From Candidatus Dechloromonas phosphoritropha (GTDB lineage: Bacteria; Pseudomonadota; Gammaproteobacteria; Burkholderiales; Rhodocyclaceae), in assembly GCA_016722705.1 (NCBI GenBank), contig JADKGN010000004.1, forward strand, positions 930,001 to 994,000: a DNA stretch of 64,000 bases. The letters are read 5' to 3'. Below, one piece after another: positions 1-9,172 of the stretch. The notes under the pieces are model-generated. The model was not told where the DNA came from. It did no database searches and saw nothing but the letters and a program-made list of their open reading frames with translations. Position 1 is the stretch's first letter, and the number at the start of each line of letters is the position of its first letter. A program made the translations under genes and the position numbers.

Positions 1-381
1 CGAATCGCCGACCGACGGGACGCCCTTGAGAGCGACATTCATGGTTTCGGAAATGCGCTTGAACATCCCGGGCTTGGGTTTGCGGCATTCACAGGCTGAA
101 TCGGCCGTATGCGGACAATAGAAGATGGCGTCAATGCGGCCGCCTGCAGCAAACAGCGCCTTGTGCATCTTTTCGTGGATGGCGTTCAGTGCATCCATGT
201 CCAACAGGCTGCGCCCGATACCGGACTGGTTGGTCGCGATGACGACGTGGTAGCCATTCTGGTTCAGCCGCGCGATGGCCTCCAGGCTGCCAGGAATGGG
301 CTTCCATTCCGCCGGGGACTTGATGAACTGGGCGGAATCGAAATTGATGACACCATCGCGATCGAGAATGACGAGTTTCAT
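1..381 (-). CDS. gmhB: D-glycero-beta-D-manno-heptose 1,7-bisphosphate 7-phosphatase, 5' part (cut by window edge)
   Basis: HAD-family phosphatase that removes the C7 phosphate of heptose bisphosphate in ADP-heptose synthesis for the LPS inner core; cytoplasmic. The first 127 codons are visible; the 3' end lies beyond base 1. It starts MKLVILDRDGVIN, with the DxD nucleophile motif of HAD enzymes, followed by VATNQSGIGR (motif II) and the Cys/His cluster CPHTADSACECRKPKPG, typical of the GmhB zinc loop. It lies 17 bp downstream of glyS on the same strand, so it is probably the last gene of a glyQ-glyS-gmhB transcript. The identification is firm; only completeness is unknown. Confidence 0.93.
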   Translation of the reverse strand, partial: MKLVILDRDGVINFDSAQFIKSPAEWKPIPGSLEAIARLNQNGYHVVIATNQSGIGRSLLDMDALNAIHEKMHKALFAAGGRIDAIFYCPHTADSACECRKPKPGMFKRISETMNVALKGVPSVGDS

Positions 382-398
382 GGTTGGCCTTTCCGGGG

Positions 399-2603
399 TC
401 AGGCTGATAGCCTGGAAATATCGGCCACCCGATTCATCGCGCCGTGCAGCTTGGCGAGCAGGCCAAGGCGGTTGGCGCGCAGGGCCGGGTCGTCGGCATT
501 GACCATGACGCCATCGAAGAAGGCGTCGACCGGGGCGCGCAGCGCGGCCAGCGCTTCCAGCGATTCGGCATAGTCGCCTGTCTCGAAGGCGGCATCGGCA
601 CGGGGAACGACGTCGACCAGGACATCGTGCAGTGCGATCTCGGCTGCTTCCTTGAGTAATCCGGTATCAACCACGGCTTCGACAGCGTTCTCGACTTTCT
701 TCAGGATGTTGCCGACCCGCTTGTTGGCGGCAGCCAGCGCGGCTGATTCGGGCAGCGCGGCAAAGGCGCGCACGGCGGCCAGTCGTTTGGGGATGTCGCC
801 GAGGCGTTGCGGCCGTTGCGACACCACGGCATCGACTTCCTGCGCCGTGTAGCCCTGCTCGCGCAGGTTGCCGGCGAGGCGCTCGTAGATGAAGTCGGCG
901 ATTAAGTCTGGTGCGTTGGGATCAATTGGTACGCCGACCGAGACAGATGCTCTGGCAAATATCATGCCACCAGTCGGAGGCTGAGCGGGAGCTGAGGGTG
1001 TAGGTGCCGAGCCAAAGACAGCCGTGCCAAACTGTGCTGCACCAATACCAATAAGTTCTCCTAGTGCCAGTTTGAGATCGCCCTCGGCCAGCATGCGGAT
1101 GACGCCGAGCGCATGGCGGCGTAGCGCAAAGGGATCGCGGTCGCCGGTCGGGATCTGGCCGATGCCGAACATGCCAACCAGCGTTTCCAGCTTGTCGGCG
1201 AGCGCCACGACCGTGCCGACCATGCCCCTCGGCAGCGAGTCGCCGGCAAAACGCGGCCGGTAATGGTCTTCGATGGCGTCGGCAATATCCGCCGAGAGAC
1301 CGTCGTGCAGGGCGTAGTAGCGGCCCATGATGCCCTGTAGTTCGGGGAACTCGCCGACCATGTCGGTCAGCAGGTCGGCCTTGGCCAGCAGGGCGGCCTG
1401 CTCGGCCTGCAGTGCGAGGCTTTCGCCGCCGAGTTTCTCGCCGATCGCCTTGGCGATGACGCAGACGCGCTCGACGCGCTCGCCCTGGGTGCCCAACCGG
1501 TTGTGATAGACGACCTTGGCCAAGCCGAGGACGCGCGATTCCAGCGTCTTCTTGCGATCCTGGTCGAAAAAGAACTTGGCATCAGCCAGACGCGGGCGGA
1601 CGACGCGCTCGTTGCCGCTGATCACCGCCGATGCATCCTCCGGGCTGATGTTGCTGACGACGAGGAACTTGTTGGTCAGCTTGCCGGCCGCGTCGAGCAG
1701 TGGAAAGTATTTCTGGTTTGCCTTCATGGTCAGAATCAGGCATTCCTGCGGCACGGCGAGGAATTCTGCCTCGAACTGGCCAACCAGGACGTTCGGGCGC
1801 TCGACCAGGGCGGTCACTTCATCGAGCAGCGCGTCATCATCGACCGGCGTCAGGTTGGGACCGGCCTTGGCGGCAGCTGCGGAGACCTGGAGGGCAATCT
1901 CGGCGCGGCGCTCAGCGAAGCTGGCGATCACCGCGCCATCACGTTTCAACGTCTCGGCGTAGCTGTCGGCATCGGCAAAGACGACCGGATCGACGGCGGC
2001 TTCGAAGCGGTGACCTCGCGTTTCGCGGCCCGAGCTCAGGCCAAGGACTGAAACCGGCACGACATCGGCACCGTGCAGCGCCACCAGCTTGTGCGCCGGA
2101 CGAACGAAATTGACGCTGCTCCAGCCGTCCTGCAACTGGTAGCTCATCACCTTGGGGATGGGCAGCGCGGCGAGCGTAGCTTCGAGAGCCTTCTGCAGCC
2201 CCTCGGCCAGCGTGGCGCCTCTGGCCAAACTGTCAAGGAACAGCACCTCGGTCTTGCCATCATGTTCGCGGCGCAGACCGGCGACAGCAGCGCCGTCAGA
2301 ACCCAGCACCCCCAGTTTCTTGAGCAGCGCCGGCGTCGCGTTGCCGTTGGCGTCGAGTCCGACAGCGACCGGCATCAGCTTGTGCGCCACCGGCTTGTCG
2401 GTGGCGACATCGGCAACATCGGTAAGGTGGACGGCAAGACGGCGCGGCGAGGCGTAGGCAGTAATTGTTGCGGTCGACGCCGATAAACCGGCATTTTTCA
2501 AATGTTGGGCGAGTGTCTGGGCGAACACTTCACCCAGCTTCTTCAGCGCCTTGGGCGGCAGTTCCTCGACGAACAGTTCAACGAGCAGGTTCTTGGACGA
2601 CAT
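399..2603 (-). CDS. glyS: Glycine--tRNA ligase beta subunit
   Basis: Beta subunit of the heterotetrameric bacterial GlyRS, which charges tRNA-Gly in the cytoplasm and carries the tRNA-binding and HD-like domains. The chosen start gives MSSKNLLVELFVEELPPK, the family N-terminus, and lies 2 bp after the glyQ stop; a longer frame upstream would overlap glyQ and lacks homology. At 734 aa it is longer than the usual roughly 690-700. The excess is a Pro/Ala/Ser/Gly-rich segment at about residues 515-565 (contains SAPTPSAPAQPPTGG), between the conserved FALRRHALGVIRML block and IADFIYERL. Codon use there is noticeably less GC-rich by eye than in the flanks. The rest of the protein, including the DALR-like C-terminus, looks intact. 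Confidence 0.96.
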   Translation of the reverse strand: MSSKNLLVELFVEELPPKALKKLGEVFAQTLAQHLKNAGLSASTATITAYASPRRLAVHLTDVADVATDKPVAHKLMPVAVGLDANGNATPALLKKLGVLGSDGAAVAGLRREHDGKTEVLFLDSLARGATLAEGLQKALEATLAALPIPKVMSYQLQDGWSSVNFVRPAHKLVALHGADVVPVSVLGLSSGRETRGHRFEAAVDPVVFADADSYAETLKRDGAVIASFAERRAEIALQVSAAAAKAGPNLTPVDDDALLDEVTALVERPNVLVGQFEAEFLAVPQECLILTMKANQKYFPLLDAAGKLTNKFLVVSNISPEDASAVISGNERVVRPRLADAKFFFDQDRKKTLESRVLGLAKVVYHNRLGTQGERVERVCVIAKAIGEKLGGESLALQAEQAALLAKADLLTDMVGEFPELQGIMGRYYALHDGLSADIADAIEDHYRPRFAGDSLPRGMVGTVVALADKLETLVGMFGIGQIPTGDRDPFALRRHALGVIRMLAEGDLKLALGELIGIGAAQFGTAVFGSAPTPSAPAQPPTGGMIFARASVSVGVPIDPNAPDLIADFIYERLAGNLREQGYTAQEVDAVVSQRPQRLGDIPKRLAAVRAFAALPESAALAAANKRVGNILKKVENAVEAVVDTGLLKEAAEIALHDVLVDVVPRADAAFETGDYAESLEALAALRAPVDAFFDGVMVNADDPALRANRLGLLAKLHGAMNRVADISRLSA

Positions 2604-2605
2604 GA

Positions 2606-3538
2606 TCAGGCAGCCTTCTTTTCGATCTGGGCGAGGACTTCGGCGGCCCATTCCCTGGGCGCCATCGGGAAGCCGAGGCGGGCGCGGCTCTCCAGGTAAC
2701 TCTGGGCGACGGCGCGGGCCAGGTTGCGGATGCGGCCGATATAGGCGGCGCGTTCGGTCACCGAAATGGCGCCGCGGGCATCAAGTAGGTTGAAGGTGTG
2801 CGCGGCCTTCAGCACCTGCTCGTAAGCCGGTAGCGCCAGTTGGGCGCCCATCAGGCGCTGCGCTTGCTTCTCGTGGGCGCCGAAGGCGTGGAACAGGAAT
2901 TCCACGTCGCTGTGCTCGAAATTGTAGGCCGACTGCTCGAATTCGTTCTGGTGATAGACATCGCCGTAGGTCAGGCCTTGCGTCCACGTCAGGTCGAAGA
3001 CGTTCTCGACGCCCTGCAGGTACATGGCGAGGCGTTCGATGCCGTAGGTGATTTCGCCCGTGATCGGCTTGCAGTCAATGCCGCCGACCTGCTGAAAGTA
3101 GGTAAACTGAGTCACTTCCATGCCGTTCATCCAGACTTCCCAGCCGAGCCCCCAGGCGCCGAGCGTCGGGTTCTCCCAGTCGTCCTCGACGAAGCGCACG
3201 TCGTTCTTCCGGAGGTCGAAACCGAGAACTTCGAGCGAGCCGAGATAGAGTTCGAGGATGTTTTCCGGCGCCGGCTTGAGCACCACCTGGTACTGGTAGT
3301 AGTGCTGCATGCGGTTGGGGTTCTCGCCGTAGCGGCCGTCCTTGGGCCGGCGCGAGGGCTGCACGTAGGCGGCGTTCCACGGTTCGGGGCCAATGGAGCG
3401 CAGGAAGGTCGCCGTGTGGCTGGTTCCGGCGCCGACTTCCATGTCATAAGGTTGCAGCAGCGCGCAGCCATGCTTTCCCCAGTATTCCTGCAGGTGCAGG
3501 ATGACTTCCTGGAATGTCGGTTTATTGCTGGTGGTCAT
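2606..3538 (-). CDS. glyQ: Glycine--tRNA ligase alpha subunit
   Basis: Catalytic class II aminoacyl-tRNA synthetase subunit that forms glycyl-adenylate and partners with GlyS. The 310 aa length is typical. The N-terminus [18 protein letters not shown] and the block [20 protein letters not shown] are diagnostic of GlyQ, and [17 protein letters not shown] follows. Translation is probably coupled to glyS, whose ATG lies 2 bp downstream of the stop. Upstream, to 3908, is a divergent intergenic region shared with a lytic transglycosylase gene. Confidence 0.97.
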   Translation of the reverse strand: MTTSNKPTFQEVILHLQEYWGKHGCALLQPYDMEVGAGTSHTATFLRSIGPEPWNAAYVQPSRRPKDGRYGENPNRMQHYYQYQVVLKPAPENILELYLGSLEVLGFDLRKNDVRFVEDDWENPTLGAWGLGWEVWMNGMEVTQFTYFQQVGGIDCKPITGEITYGIERLAMYLQGVENVFDLTWTQGLTYGDVYHQNEFEQSAYNFEHSDVEFLFHAFGAHEKQAQRLMGAQLALPAYEQVLKAAHTFNLLDARGAISVTERAAYIGRIRNLARAVAQSYLESRARLGFPMAPREWAAEVLAQIEKKAA

Positions 3539-3908
3539 CGGACATACTCGGAAAGACTGGAGACGTTGAATTTTACTAGCTTTTGGCCCTTTCCGGCAGG
3601 GCCCGCCGACCTTGCCCGTGCCTTGTCGGAGGCGCTTCGTCGACTGTCTAAGCTACGTTTGGCATGGCGAAATTGCCGAAACGTGTTGTTGCAAGACAAC
3701 AAATCAAGCGCGACACTCTAGCTTTTTGTTTGACCGGATGCAGTTCAATAGGTATCCTGCGCTCTTCACAAATTTGCAGCACCGGGTGCAGTCTGCGCCA
3801 AGCATGGCGCTTTCTAACTCAGACTGGCTTCCGTCCCGGTGTCGTTCCCCCTGTAACCGTTCGCTGTCGTGGATACCTCGCGCCAGTGGCAACAGTCTAG
3901 GAGGTCGC
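3539..3908. other. Divergent intergenic region between glyQ and a lytic transglycosylase gene
   Basis: About 370 bp with no convincing gene. It holds the glyQ 5' region on the minus strand and a good plus-strand promoter (3730-3758, listed separately) about 150 bp before the transglycosylase ATG. The resulting leader is long and contains several short GC-rich inverted repeats, for example GCGCCAAGCATGGCGC near 3796-3811. I tried to match it to known riboswitch consensus cores, including the c-di-GMP class I core, and saw none. Confidence 0.6.
3730..3758 (+). promoter_or_regulatory. Sigma-70-type promoter for the lytic transglycosylase gene
   Basis: TTGACC (-35, 3730-3735) and TATCCT (-10, 3753-3758) with a 17-bp spacer. 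Transcription would start near 3765, leaving a 5' leader of about 145 nt before the ATG at 3909. The match is by eye only. Confidence 0.5.
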
Positions 3909-4604
3909 ATGTTCACTTCGACCGCTTTTCCGCCTGCCGTTCTGCGGGCTTCGTTTGCCTTTTTTGCCCTGCTTCAGAAGTTCCTGATGGTTGTCGGGCT
4001 GGTTTTTCTTACTGCTCTTGTCGGTCTGCAAGCCGGCCACTCGGGCCTGATCGACGGGCTGAAGACCCTTGTTTCCTCCCCCGAGGCCACCGATGCGGTA
4101 GAGGACGTCAGCGAGTTCGCGGCGCCCACCGAGCAATTGGCGCCTGTGCTGAGCCCAAAGATGCGCGGCGCTCTTGACTATGTTTCAAAGCGCTATCGCG
4201 TGTCGACCGAGGCGCTCGAACCGATTTTTGCCACGGCGCAGGTAGAGGGCAAGGAACTGCGGATCGATCCGCTGTTGATCATTGCCGTGATCGGCGTCGA
4301 ATCCGGCTTCAATCCCTTTTCGCAGAGCGTGGTCGGCGCCAAGGGCCTGATGCAGGTGATGCCGAATTTCCACATGGACAAACTGCCCGGGGAAGCCGAC
4401 GCATCAGCCTTCCTCGATCCGGTGACCAACGTTCAGGTCGGCGCCAGGGTACTGCGCGAATCGATCAGTCGTTTTGGCGGCATCGAGACTGGTTTGCAGC
4501 AGTTCGGCGGTGCCCTAAACGACCCGGATCGCCGCTATGCGAGCAAGGTGCTCGCCGAGAAGCAGCGTCTCGACAAGGCGGCCCAGCAGAGCAAGCGGTC
4601 CTGA
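3909..4604 (+). CDS. Membrane-anchored lytic transglycosylase (SLT domain)
   Basis: Probable peptidoglycan lytic transglycosylase that cleaves the MurNAc-GlcNAc bond in the periplasm. Start chosen at 3909 because GGAGG lies just upstream and the N-terminus then has one hydrophobic segment (about residues 14-40, FAFFALLQKFLMVVGLVFL) that anchors or exports it. The SLT domain spans about residues 110-215, with the catalytic-Glu motif IGVESGFNP and the following GAKGLMQVMP. 231 aa. The gene stands alone and converges on lnt, whose stop is 9 bp away. An upstream in-frame extension exists but has no RBS or homology. Its exact Slt/Mlt class is not assignable from the sequence alone. Confidence 0.85.
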   Translation: MFTSTAFPPAVLRASFAFFALLQKFLMVVGLVFLTALVGLQAGHSGLIDGLKTLVSSPEATDAVEDVSEFAAPTEQLAPVLSPKMRGALDYVSKRYRVSTEALEPIFATAQVEGKELRIDPLLIIAVIGVESGFNPFSQSVVGAKGLMQVMPNFHMDKLPGEADASAFLDPVTNVQVGARVLRESISRFGGIETGLQQFGGALNDPDRRYASKVLAEKQRLDKAAQQSKRS

Positions 4605-4613
4605 AGCGCCCCG

Positions 4614-6140
4614 CTAGCGGCGGCGCGGCCACTGGCTGAACAGCAGGAACAGGCCGGCCAGCAACAGGAAGGCGGAATTGCCGTAGCGCGCATAGGGCGT
4701 CATTCCCTGATACGCACGGACCTCGGCGCGAAGCACATCCTGCGTGAATGGCGGAAGAATCGCCTGCAGCGACCCATCGGCGGCAATCACCGCAGTCATG
4801 CCGGTATTGGTTGCGCGCAGCATCGGGCGCCCGGTTTCGGCAGCGCGCATGCGGGCAATCTGGAGGTGCTGCGGCTGAGCCAGCGAGCGTCCGAACCAGG
4901 CAGTGTTCGACAGGTTGGCAAGAATTCCGGCCTGTGGCAGGGAGCGGATGATCTCCTCGCCGAAAACGTCCTCATAGCAGATGTTGACCGCAAGCTGCTG
5001 GCCGGCGACTGCGAGTGGCGGCTGCATTCCTGGCCCGCGTGAGAACGACGACATGGGAATGCTGGCGAGACGCATGAACCACGAGAAGCCGGGTGGAATG
5101 AACTCACCGAAAGGCACCAGGTGGGTCTTGCTGTAACTCTGGGTCGGCGAAATGCCGAGGCTGACTGCGCTGTTCCAGTAGTGTTCGCCCTGACCGGTGA
5201 TGGTGCCGAAGACGATATCGCCGTCGTGTCGTAGCGCGGTCGACTTGAAAGATTCGGCATAATCCGGAGGAAGTTGGTCGAAAAAGGCGGGAACCGCCGT
5301 TTCCGGGAGCAATGTCAGTTGCGCCGGGTTTTCCGCGACAAGGCGCTGGTATAGATTTAAGGTACGGAGGAAGGCCTCCGGCTGGAACTTCACCTCCTGC
5401 GGGATGTTGCCCTGGATCAGCGCCACGCTGATCGGTTCCCCGACGGGCTCCGTCCATTGCACCTGCTGCAACCCGAACCCGGCCGCAGCAAGCGCCGCGA
5501 GAGAGGCGACTCCCAATTTCCAGCGTAACAGCAGGGCTCCGGACAATGCCACGAGCAACGACAGGCCATGCGCGCCGATAACGGGCGCGAACCCGCTCAC
5601 GGGACTGGGCGGCGCCTGCGTGTAGCCGACGAGCAGCCAGGGAAAGCCGGTAAAAATCCAGCTTCTGAGCCAGTCGACCGCAGCGATCAGTGCGGCGAAC
5701 AACAGCGCCTGCCGCCCCGGTTCCGCCGGTTGCCAGTGCTTGAAAAGCCAGCCTGCCAGCATCGGGAAAATGGCCATCACCGAACAGAACAGGAAGGCGG
5801 CGATCCCGGCCAGCCACCATGCCATGCCGCCGAAGACCGAGAGGCTGACGTAGACCCAGGAAACCCCGGTCAGGAAGAAGCCAATGCCGAAGGACAGCCC
5901 GGTCAATGCCGCCTCGCGCTCCGAATCGGCGTGCCGCAAAAGAGCGAACAATCCGAGCCAGACCGCGGGAGCGAGCCAGAACAGGCCAAACGGGGCAAAG
6001 CAGAGAACACCCGTGGCGCCGATCAGTGCCGCCAGACCGAAGCGGAATCGCGCCCGCTCCGGCAGTCGTGGCATCAACACCGGGTCTAACGGAAGGGCTG
6101 CCCGCCGCTCGATCAGGCCCGGCTTGCTGTCACTGTCCAT
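4614..6140 (-). CDS. lnt: Apolipoprotein N-acyltransferase
   Basis: Inner-membrane enzyme that N-acylates the lipoprotein N-terminal Cys from phospholipid, the final lipoprotein maturation step. 508 aa. There are about six hydrophobic segments in the first 200 residues, then a periplasmic nitrilase (C-N hydrolase) domain with the Glu-Lys-Cys triad visible in LLPETAVPAF, YSKTHLVPFGEF and NICYEDVFG. One more hydrophobic segment lies at the C-terminus. It is the last gene of miaB-phoH-ybeY-lnt; the corC (ybeX) gene commonly found between ybeY and lnt is absent, with a gap of only 6 bp. The N-terminus has a hydrophilic 22-residue lead, so a start at 6074 is possible. Confidence 0.95.
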   Translation of the reverse strand: MDSDSKPGLIERRAALPLDPVLMPRLPERARFRFGLAALIGATGVLCFAPFGLFWLAPAVWLGLFALLRHADSEREAALTGLSFGIGFFLTGVSWVYVSLSVFGGMAWWLAGIAAFLFCSVMAIFPMLAGWLFKHWQPAEPGRQALLFAALIAAVDWLRSWIFTGFPWLLVGYTQAPPSPVSGFAPVIGAHGLSLLVALSGALLLRWKLGVASLAALAAAGFGLQQVQWTEPVGEPISVALIQGNIPQEVKFQPEAFLRTLNLYQRLVAENPAQLTLLPETAVPAFFDQLPPDYAESFKSTALRHDGDIVFGTITGQGEHYWNSAVSLGISPTQSYSKTHLVPFGEFIPPGFSWFMRLASIPMSSFSRGPGMQPPLAVAGQQLAVNICYEDVFGEEIIRSLPQAGILANLSNTAWFGRSLAQPQHLQIARMRAAETGRPMLRATNTGMTAVIAADGSLQAILPPFTQDVLRAEVRAYQGMTPYARYGNSAFLLLAGLFLLFSQWPRRR

Positions 6141-6146
6141 GGCGGT

Positions 6147-6596
6147 CTAGGCTGCGTAGGGGTCGGGATAGCCTAGCGCGCCGAGAATCTCCTTTTCTTT
6201 GGCTTCCATGGCCTGGGCATCGCCTTCGTTCTCGTGATCCCAGCCGCGCAGATGCAGCATGCCATGCACTGTCAGGTGCGCGTAGTGCGCCGTCGGCGGC
6301 TTGGCCTGCTCCGCCGCTTCGCGCGCCACGACGGTCGGGCAGATGACCAGGTCGCCCATCAGTAGGGGCTCGGTTTCGTAGGGAAAGGAGAGGATGTTCG
6401 TCGCGTAGTCCTTGCCGCGATATTCGCGGTTGAGCGCCCTTCCCTCTTGCTCGTCGACCAGGCGGATAGCGATTTGGGCGTCGCCCGTCAGCGCCGCCCG
6501 CGCCCAGCGCGCAAAATCCGCGCGCAATGGCAAGTCGTCACGCTTGCAGGCGTATTGCAGCGCAAGGTCAAGCCGTTTGCTTGCTCTGGGACTCAT
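6147..6596 (-). CDS. ybeY: Endoribonuclease YbeY
   Basis: Single-strand-specific metallo-endoribonuclease involved in 16S rRNA 3' maturation and 70S quality control. The UPF0054 signature is present: [17 protein letters not shown], with the three zinc-ligand His of HGxLHLxGxDH. Start taken at 6596 ([13 protein letters not shown]), inside the 3' end of phoH (29-nt overlap), giving 149 aa, close to the family length. An upstream in-frame extension would overlap phoH further and adds no conserved residues. The phoH-ybeY pairing is conserved across proteobacteria. Confidence 0.94.
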   Translation of the reverse strand: MSPRASKRLDLALQYACKRDDLPLRADFARWARAALTGDAQIAIRLVDEQEGRALNREYRGKDYATNILSFPYETEPLLMGDLVICPTVVAREAAEQAKPPTAHYAHLTVHGMLHLRGWDHENEGDAQAMEAKEKEILGALGYPDPYAA

Positions 6597-7563
6597 AGGC
6601 GGCGACGATACGGGCGACCAACGGGTGGCGGACAACGTCTTCCTTCATGAATTCGGTGAATGCCAGCCCGCGCACGCCCCTGAGGATGTCGTGCGCTTCG
6701 CGCAGGCCGCTTTTCTGTCCCTTCGGCAAGTCGATCTGGGTCAGATCACCGGTGACCACCGCCTTGGCGCCAATACCAATGCGGGTCAGGAACATCTTCA
6801 TCTGCTCGGGCGTCGTGTTCTGCGCCTCGTCGAGAATGATGAAGGCATGATTCAGCGTACGCCCGCGCATGAAGGCCAGCGGCGCGATCTCGATCGCCTG
6901 CTTCTCGTGCAGCTTGCTGACGCGGTCGTGGCCCATCAGATCGTAGAGGGCGTCGTACAGCGGCCGCAGATAGGGGTCGATCTTCTGGGTGAGGTCACCG
7001 GGCAGGAAGCCGAGGCGCTCGCCAGCTTCGACGGCGGGGCGGGTCAGGATGATCCGCTCGACCAGGTCACGCTCGAAGGCATCGACGGCGCTGGCGACCG
7101 CCAGATAGGTCTTGCCGGTCCCCGCCGGGCCGATGCCGAAGGTGATGTCATGCTCCTGGATAGCCTTGAGGTAGGCGACCTGACGCGGTGTACGCCCATG
7201 CAGATCGGTTTTTCGTGTAAGCAGTTGCGGACCATCGACTGGGCCTTCCGCGGCGCGCGCGATGCGTCGCACCGGCGCGTTGATCAGTTCGATCAGCCCA
7301 AGCTGGATTTCATCGACCGACAGCGTTTCGCGTGCCCTCGCATAGAAATGGCGGATGGCATCCGCGGTCAACGCGGATTTTTCGCCGATTATCGAAAAAC
7401 GCTCGTTGCGGCGCCGGATGGTCACGTCAAAGCCGGTTTCGATCTGGCGGATGTTCTCGTCGAGAGGACCGCACAGATTGGCCAGCAAAACATTGTCGAC
7501 CGGCGCCAGCACGACGTCCACCGGCTTGCTCTTCGGCGGGGGCCGGCTATTCAAGGATGACAA
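6568..7563 (-). CDS. phoH: PhoH family ATPase
   Basis: PhoH-like (YbeZ-type) P-loop ATPase of 331 aa, thought to work with YbeY in RNA metabolism. An N-terminal KH-like region is followed by the Walker A motif [11 protein letters not shown] at about residue 140 and the Walker B-like stretch [20 protein letters not shown]. Its start overlaps the 3' end of miaB by 17 nt and its end overlaps ybeY, indicating a translationally coupled operon. Confidence 0.96.
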   Translation of the reverse strand: MSSLNSRPPPKSKPVDVVLAPVDNVLLANLCGPLDENIRQIETGFDVTIRRRNERFSIIGEKSALTADAIRHFYARARETLSVDEIQLGLIELINAPVRRIARAAEGPVDGPQLLTRKTDLHGRTPRQVAYLKAIQEHDITFGIGPAGTGKTYLAVASAVDAFERDLVERIILTRPAVEAGERLGFLPGDLTQKIDPYLRPLYDALYDLMGHDRVSKLHEKQAIEIAPLAFMRGRTLNHAFIILDEAQNTTPEQMKMFLTRIGIGAKAVVTGDLTQIDLPKGQKSGLREAHDILRGVRGLAFTEFMKEDVVRHPLVARIVAAYESQSKQTA

Positions 7564-8893
7564 TCTCGCCTCTCAGACTATGAGGCAATGCCTTGGTGAT
7601 GCGCACATCGACGAAGCTATCGATCAGGCGCGCGCTTCCGGCTGACCCGCCGACGAAATTGACGACGCGGTTGTTGTCGGTTCGCCCGGCCAACTCATTG
7701 GCGTCCTTCCTCGACCTGCCTTCGACCAGAACGCGCTGCACGCTGCCGACCATCGCCTGGCTAATCACCTGCGCCTGTTCCTCGATCCGCTTCTGCAGCC
7801 GCGTGAGACGGGTCGACTTGACTTCTGGCGGTGTCGAATCATCCATTTCGACGGCTGGGGTGCCCGGACGCGGGCTGTAGATAAACGAGAAGGACGTGTC
7901 GAACCCGATGTCATCGATCAGCTTCATGGTCTTTTCGAAATCCTCGTGGGTTTCGCCGGGAAAGCCGACGATGAAGTCCGACGACAGCGAAATGTCGGGC
8001 CGTACCGCCCGCAGCTTGCGGATGACCGACTTGTATTCAAGCGCCGTATAGCCGCGCTTCATCGCCGCCAGCACGCGGTCGGACCCAGCCTGCACAGGCA
8101 GGTGCAGATGCGAGACCAGCTTCGGCACTTTGGCATAGGTGTCGATCAGACGCTGCGACATTTCGCGCGGGTGCGAAGTCGTGTAGCGAATGCGCTCGAT
8201 TCCAGGAATCTCTGCGATGTACTCAATCAGCAGCGCCAGATCGGCCAGTTCCTCGCTCCCGGCCAAGGTGCCGCGGTAGGCATTGACGTTCTGGCCAAGA
8301 AGAGTCACTTCGCTGACGCCGTTGGCCGCCAGTCCGGCTACTTCGGTCAGGACGTCCTCGAACGGCCGCGACACCTCTCCGCCGCGGGTGTAGGGAACAA
8401 TGCAGAAGGTGCAGAACTTGGAGCATCCTTCCATGATCGACACGAAAGCCGATGCGCCCTTCACCTCCGCGGGAGGCATGGCATCGAACTTTTCAATTTC
8501 CGGGAAGGAAATATCGACCGCCGCCCGGCCCTTTCTTTTGTGCTCGGCAATCAACTGCGGCAAACGATGCAGGGTCTGCGGACCAAACACAATATCGACG
8601 TAAGGGGCGCGGGCAACGATGGCATCGCCCTCCTGGCTCGCCACGCAACCGCCGACGCCGATGACCAGACCGGGATTGAGCTTTTTCAGGTGACGGACCC
8701 GACCGAGATCGTGGAACACCTTTTCCTGCGCCTTCTCGCGCACCGAGCAGGTGTTGAACAGGATGATATCGGCGTCTTCCGGGTTGTCGGTCCTGACAAC
8801 TCCTTCGGCGGCGTTGAGCACGTCGGCCATCTTGTCCGAATCGTACTCATTCATCTGGCACCCGAAGGTGCGGATGAACAATTTCTTGGGCAT
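7547..8893 (-). CDS. miaB: tRNA-2-methylthio-N6-dimethylallyladenosine synthase
   Basis: Radical-SAM methylthiotransferase that makes ms2i6A37 in tRNAs reading UNN codons. 448 aa. Domains in order: UPF0004 N-terminal domain with [10 protein letters not shown] and two further cluster Cys ([16 protein letters not shown]), radical-SAM core with the CxxxCxxC motif in [17 protein letters not shown], and a C-terminal TRAM domain ending in LRGEIVILE. First gene of the miaB-phoH-ybeY-lnt operon; a TATAAT box lies about 70 bp upstream. Confidence 0.97.
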   Translation of the reverse strand: MPKKLFIRTFGCQMNEYDSDKMADVLNAAEGVVRTDNPEDADIILFNTCSVREKAQEKVFHDLGRVRHLKKLNPGLVIGVGGCVASQEGDAIVARAPYVDIVFGPQTLHRLPQLIAEHKRKGRAAVDISFPEIEKFDAMPPAEVKGASAFVSIMEGCSKFCTFCIVPYTRGGEVSRPFEDVLTEVAGLAANGVSEVTLLGQNVNAYRGTLAGSEELADLALLIEYIAEIPGIERIRYTTSHPREMSQRLIDTYAKVPKLVSHLHLPVQAGSDRVLAAMKRGYTALEYKSVIRKLRAVRPDISLSSDFIVGFPGETHEDFEKTMKLIDDIGFDTSFSFIYSPRPGTPAVEMDDSTPPEVKSTRLTRLQKRIEEQAQVISQAMVGSVQRVLVEGRSRKDANELAGRTDNNRVVNFVGGSAGSARLIDSFVDVRITKALPHSLRGEIVILE

Positions 8894-8963
8894 GAACAGA
8901 AGCTATTTATGATTTAGGGTTTTGCCGGAATGGCTGACGGCGGGGGCTTGAAAACAGGGAAAC

Positions 8964-8969
8964 ATTATA
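8964..8969 (-). promoter_or_regulatory. -10 box of the likely miaB operon promoter
   Basis: A perfect TATAAT on the minus strand, 70 bp upstream of the miaB start. The -35 is poor (GTCAAC or similar at 16 bp). It sits back to back with the tRNA-Met promoter on the other strand. Confidence 0.45.
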
Positions 8970-8986
8970 GCCGACCGCAAAATCCG

Positions 8987-9016
8987 TTGACCGATGAATG
9001 CCGTCCCCTCTATAAT
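8987..9016 (+). promoter_or_regulatory. Promoter of tRNA-Met, with GC-rich discriminator
   Basis: TTGACC (8987-8992), 18-bp spacer, perfect TATAAT (9011-9016), then the G/C-rich stretch CCGCGCCC. Such a discriminator is characteristic of stringently controlled stable-RNA promoters. The tRNA 5' end is 19 bp downstream of the -10. Confidence 0.75.
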
Positions 9017-9034
9017 CCGCGCCCTTAGGAGTGC

Positions 9035-9111
9035 GGTGATGTAGCTCAGTCGGTTAGAGCGATGGATTCATAACCCATAGGTCGGTGGTTCAATTCCACC
9101 CATCACCACCA
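9035..9111 (+). tRNA. tRNA-Met (CAT anticodon)
   Basis: 77 nt including encoded CCA. The acceptor stem GGTGATG/CATCACC, D-arm GCTC/GAGC and T-arm GGTGG/CCACC all pair. The anticodon loop is TTCATAA. The anticodon stem ATGGA/CCCAT pairs except for an A31-C39 mismatch at the loop-closing position. The first acceptor pair (G-C) argues against an initiator, so an elongator tRNA-Met is most likely; a tRNA-Ile2 read by TilS (lysidine at C34) cannot be fully excluded. Confidence 0.93.
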
Positions 9112-9122
9112 TAATTCGACCA

Positions 9123-9153
9123 GCCGTTGCGCCCATGGCGCAACGGCTTTTTT
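9123..9153 (+). terminator. Rho-independent terminator of tRNA-Met
   Basis: Perfect 11-bp stem GCCGTTGCGCC / GGCGCAACGGC around a CAT loop, followed by six T. It starts 12 bp after the tRNA 3' end. Confidence 0.93.
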
Positions 9154-9172
9154 ACCTGTAGGCCCCATCCGG

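Noticed and set aside
3539..3908. Possible riboswitch in the transglycosylase leader
   Set aside because: No known aptamer core could be matched by eye.
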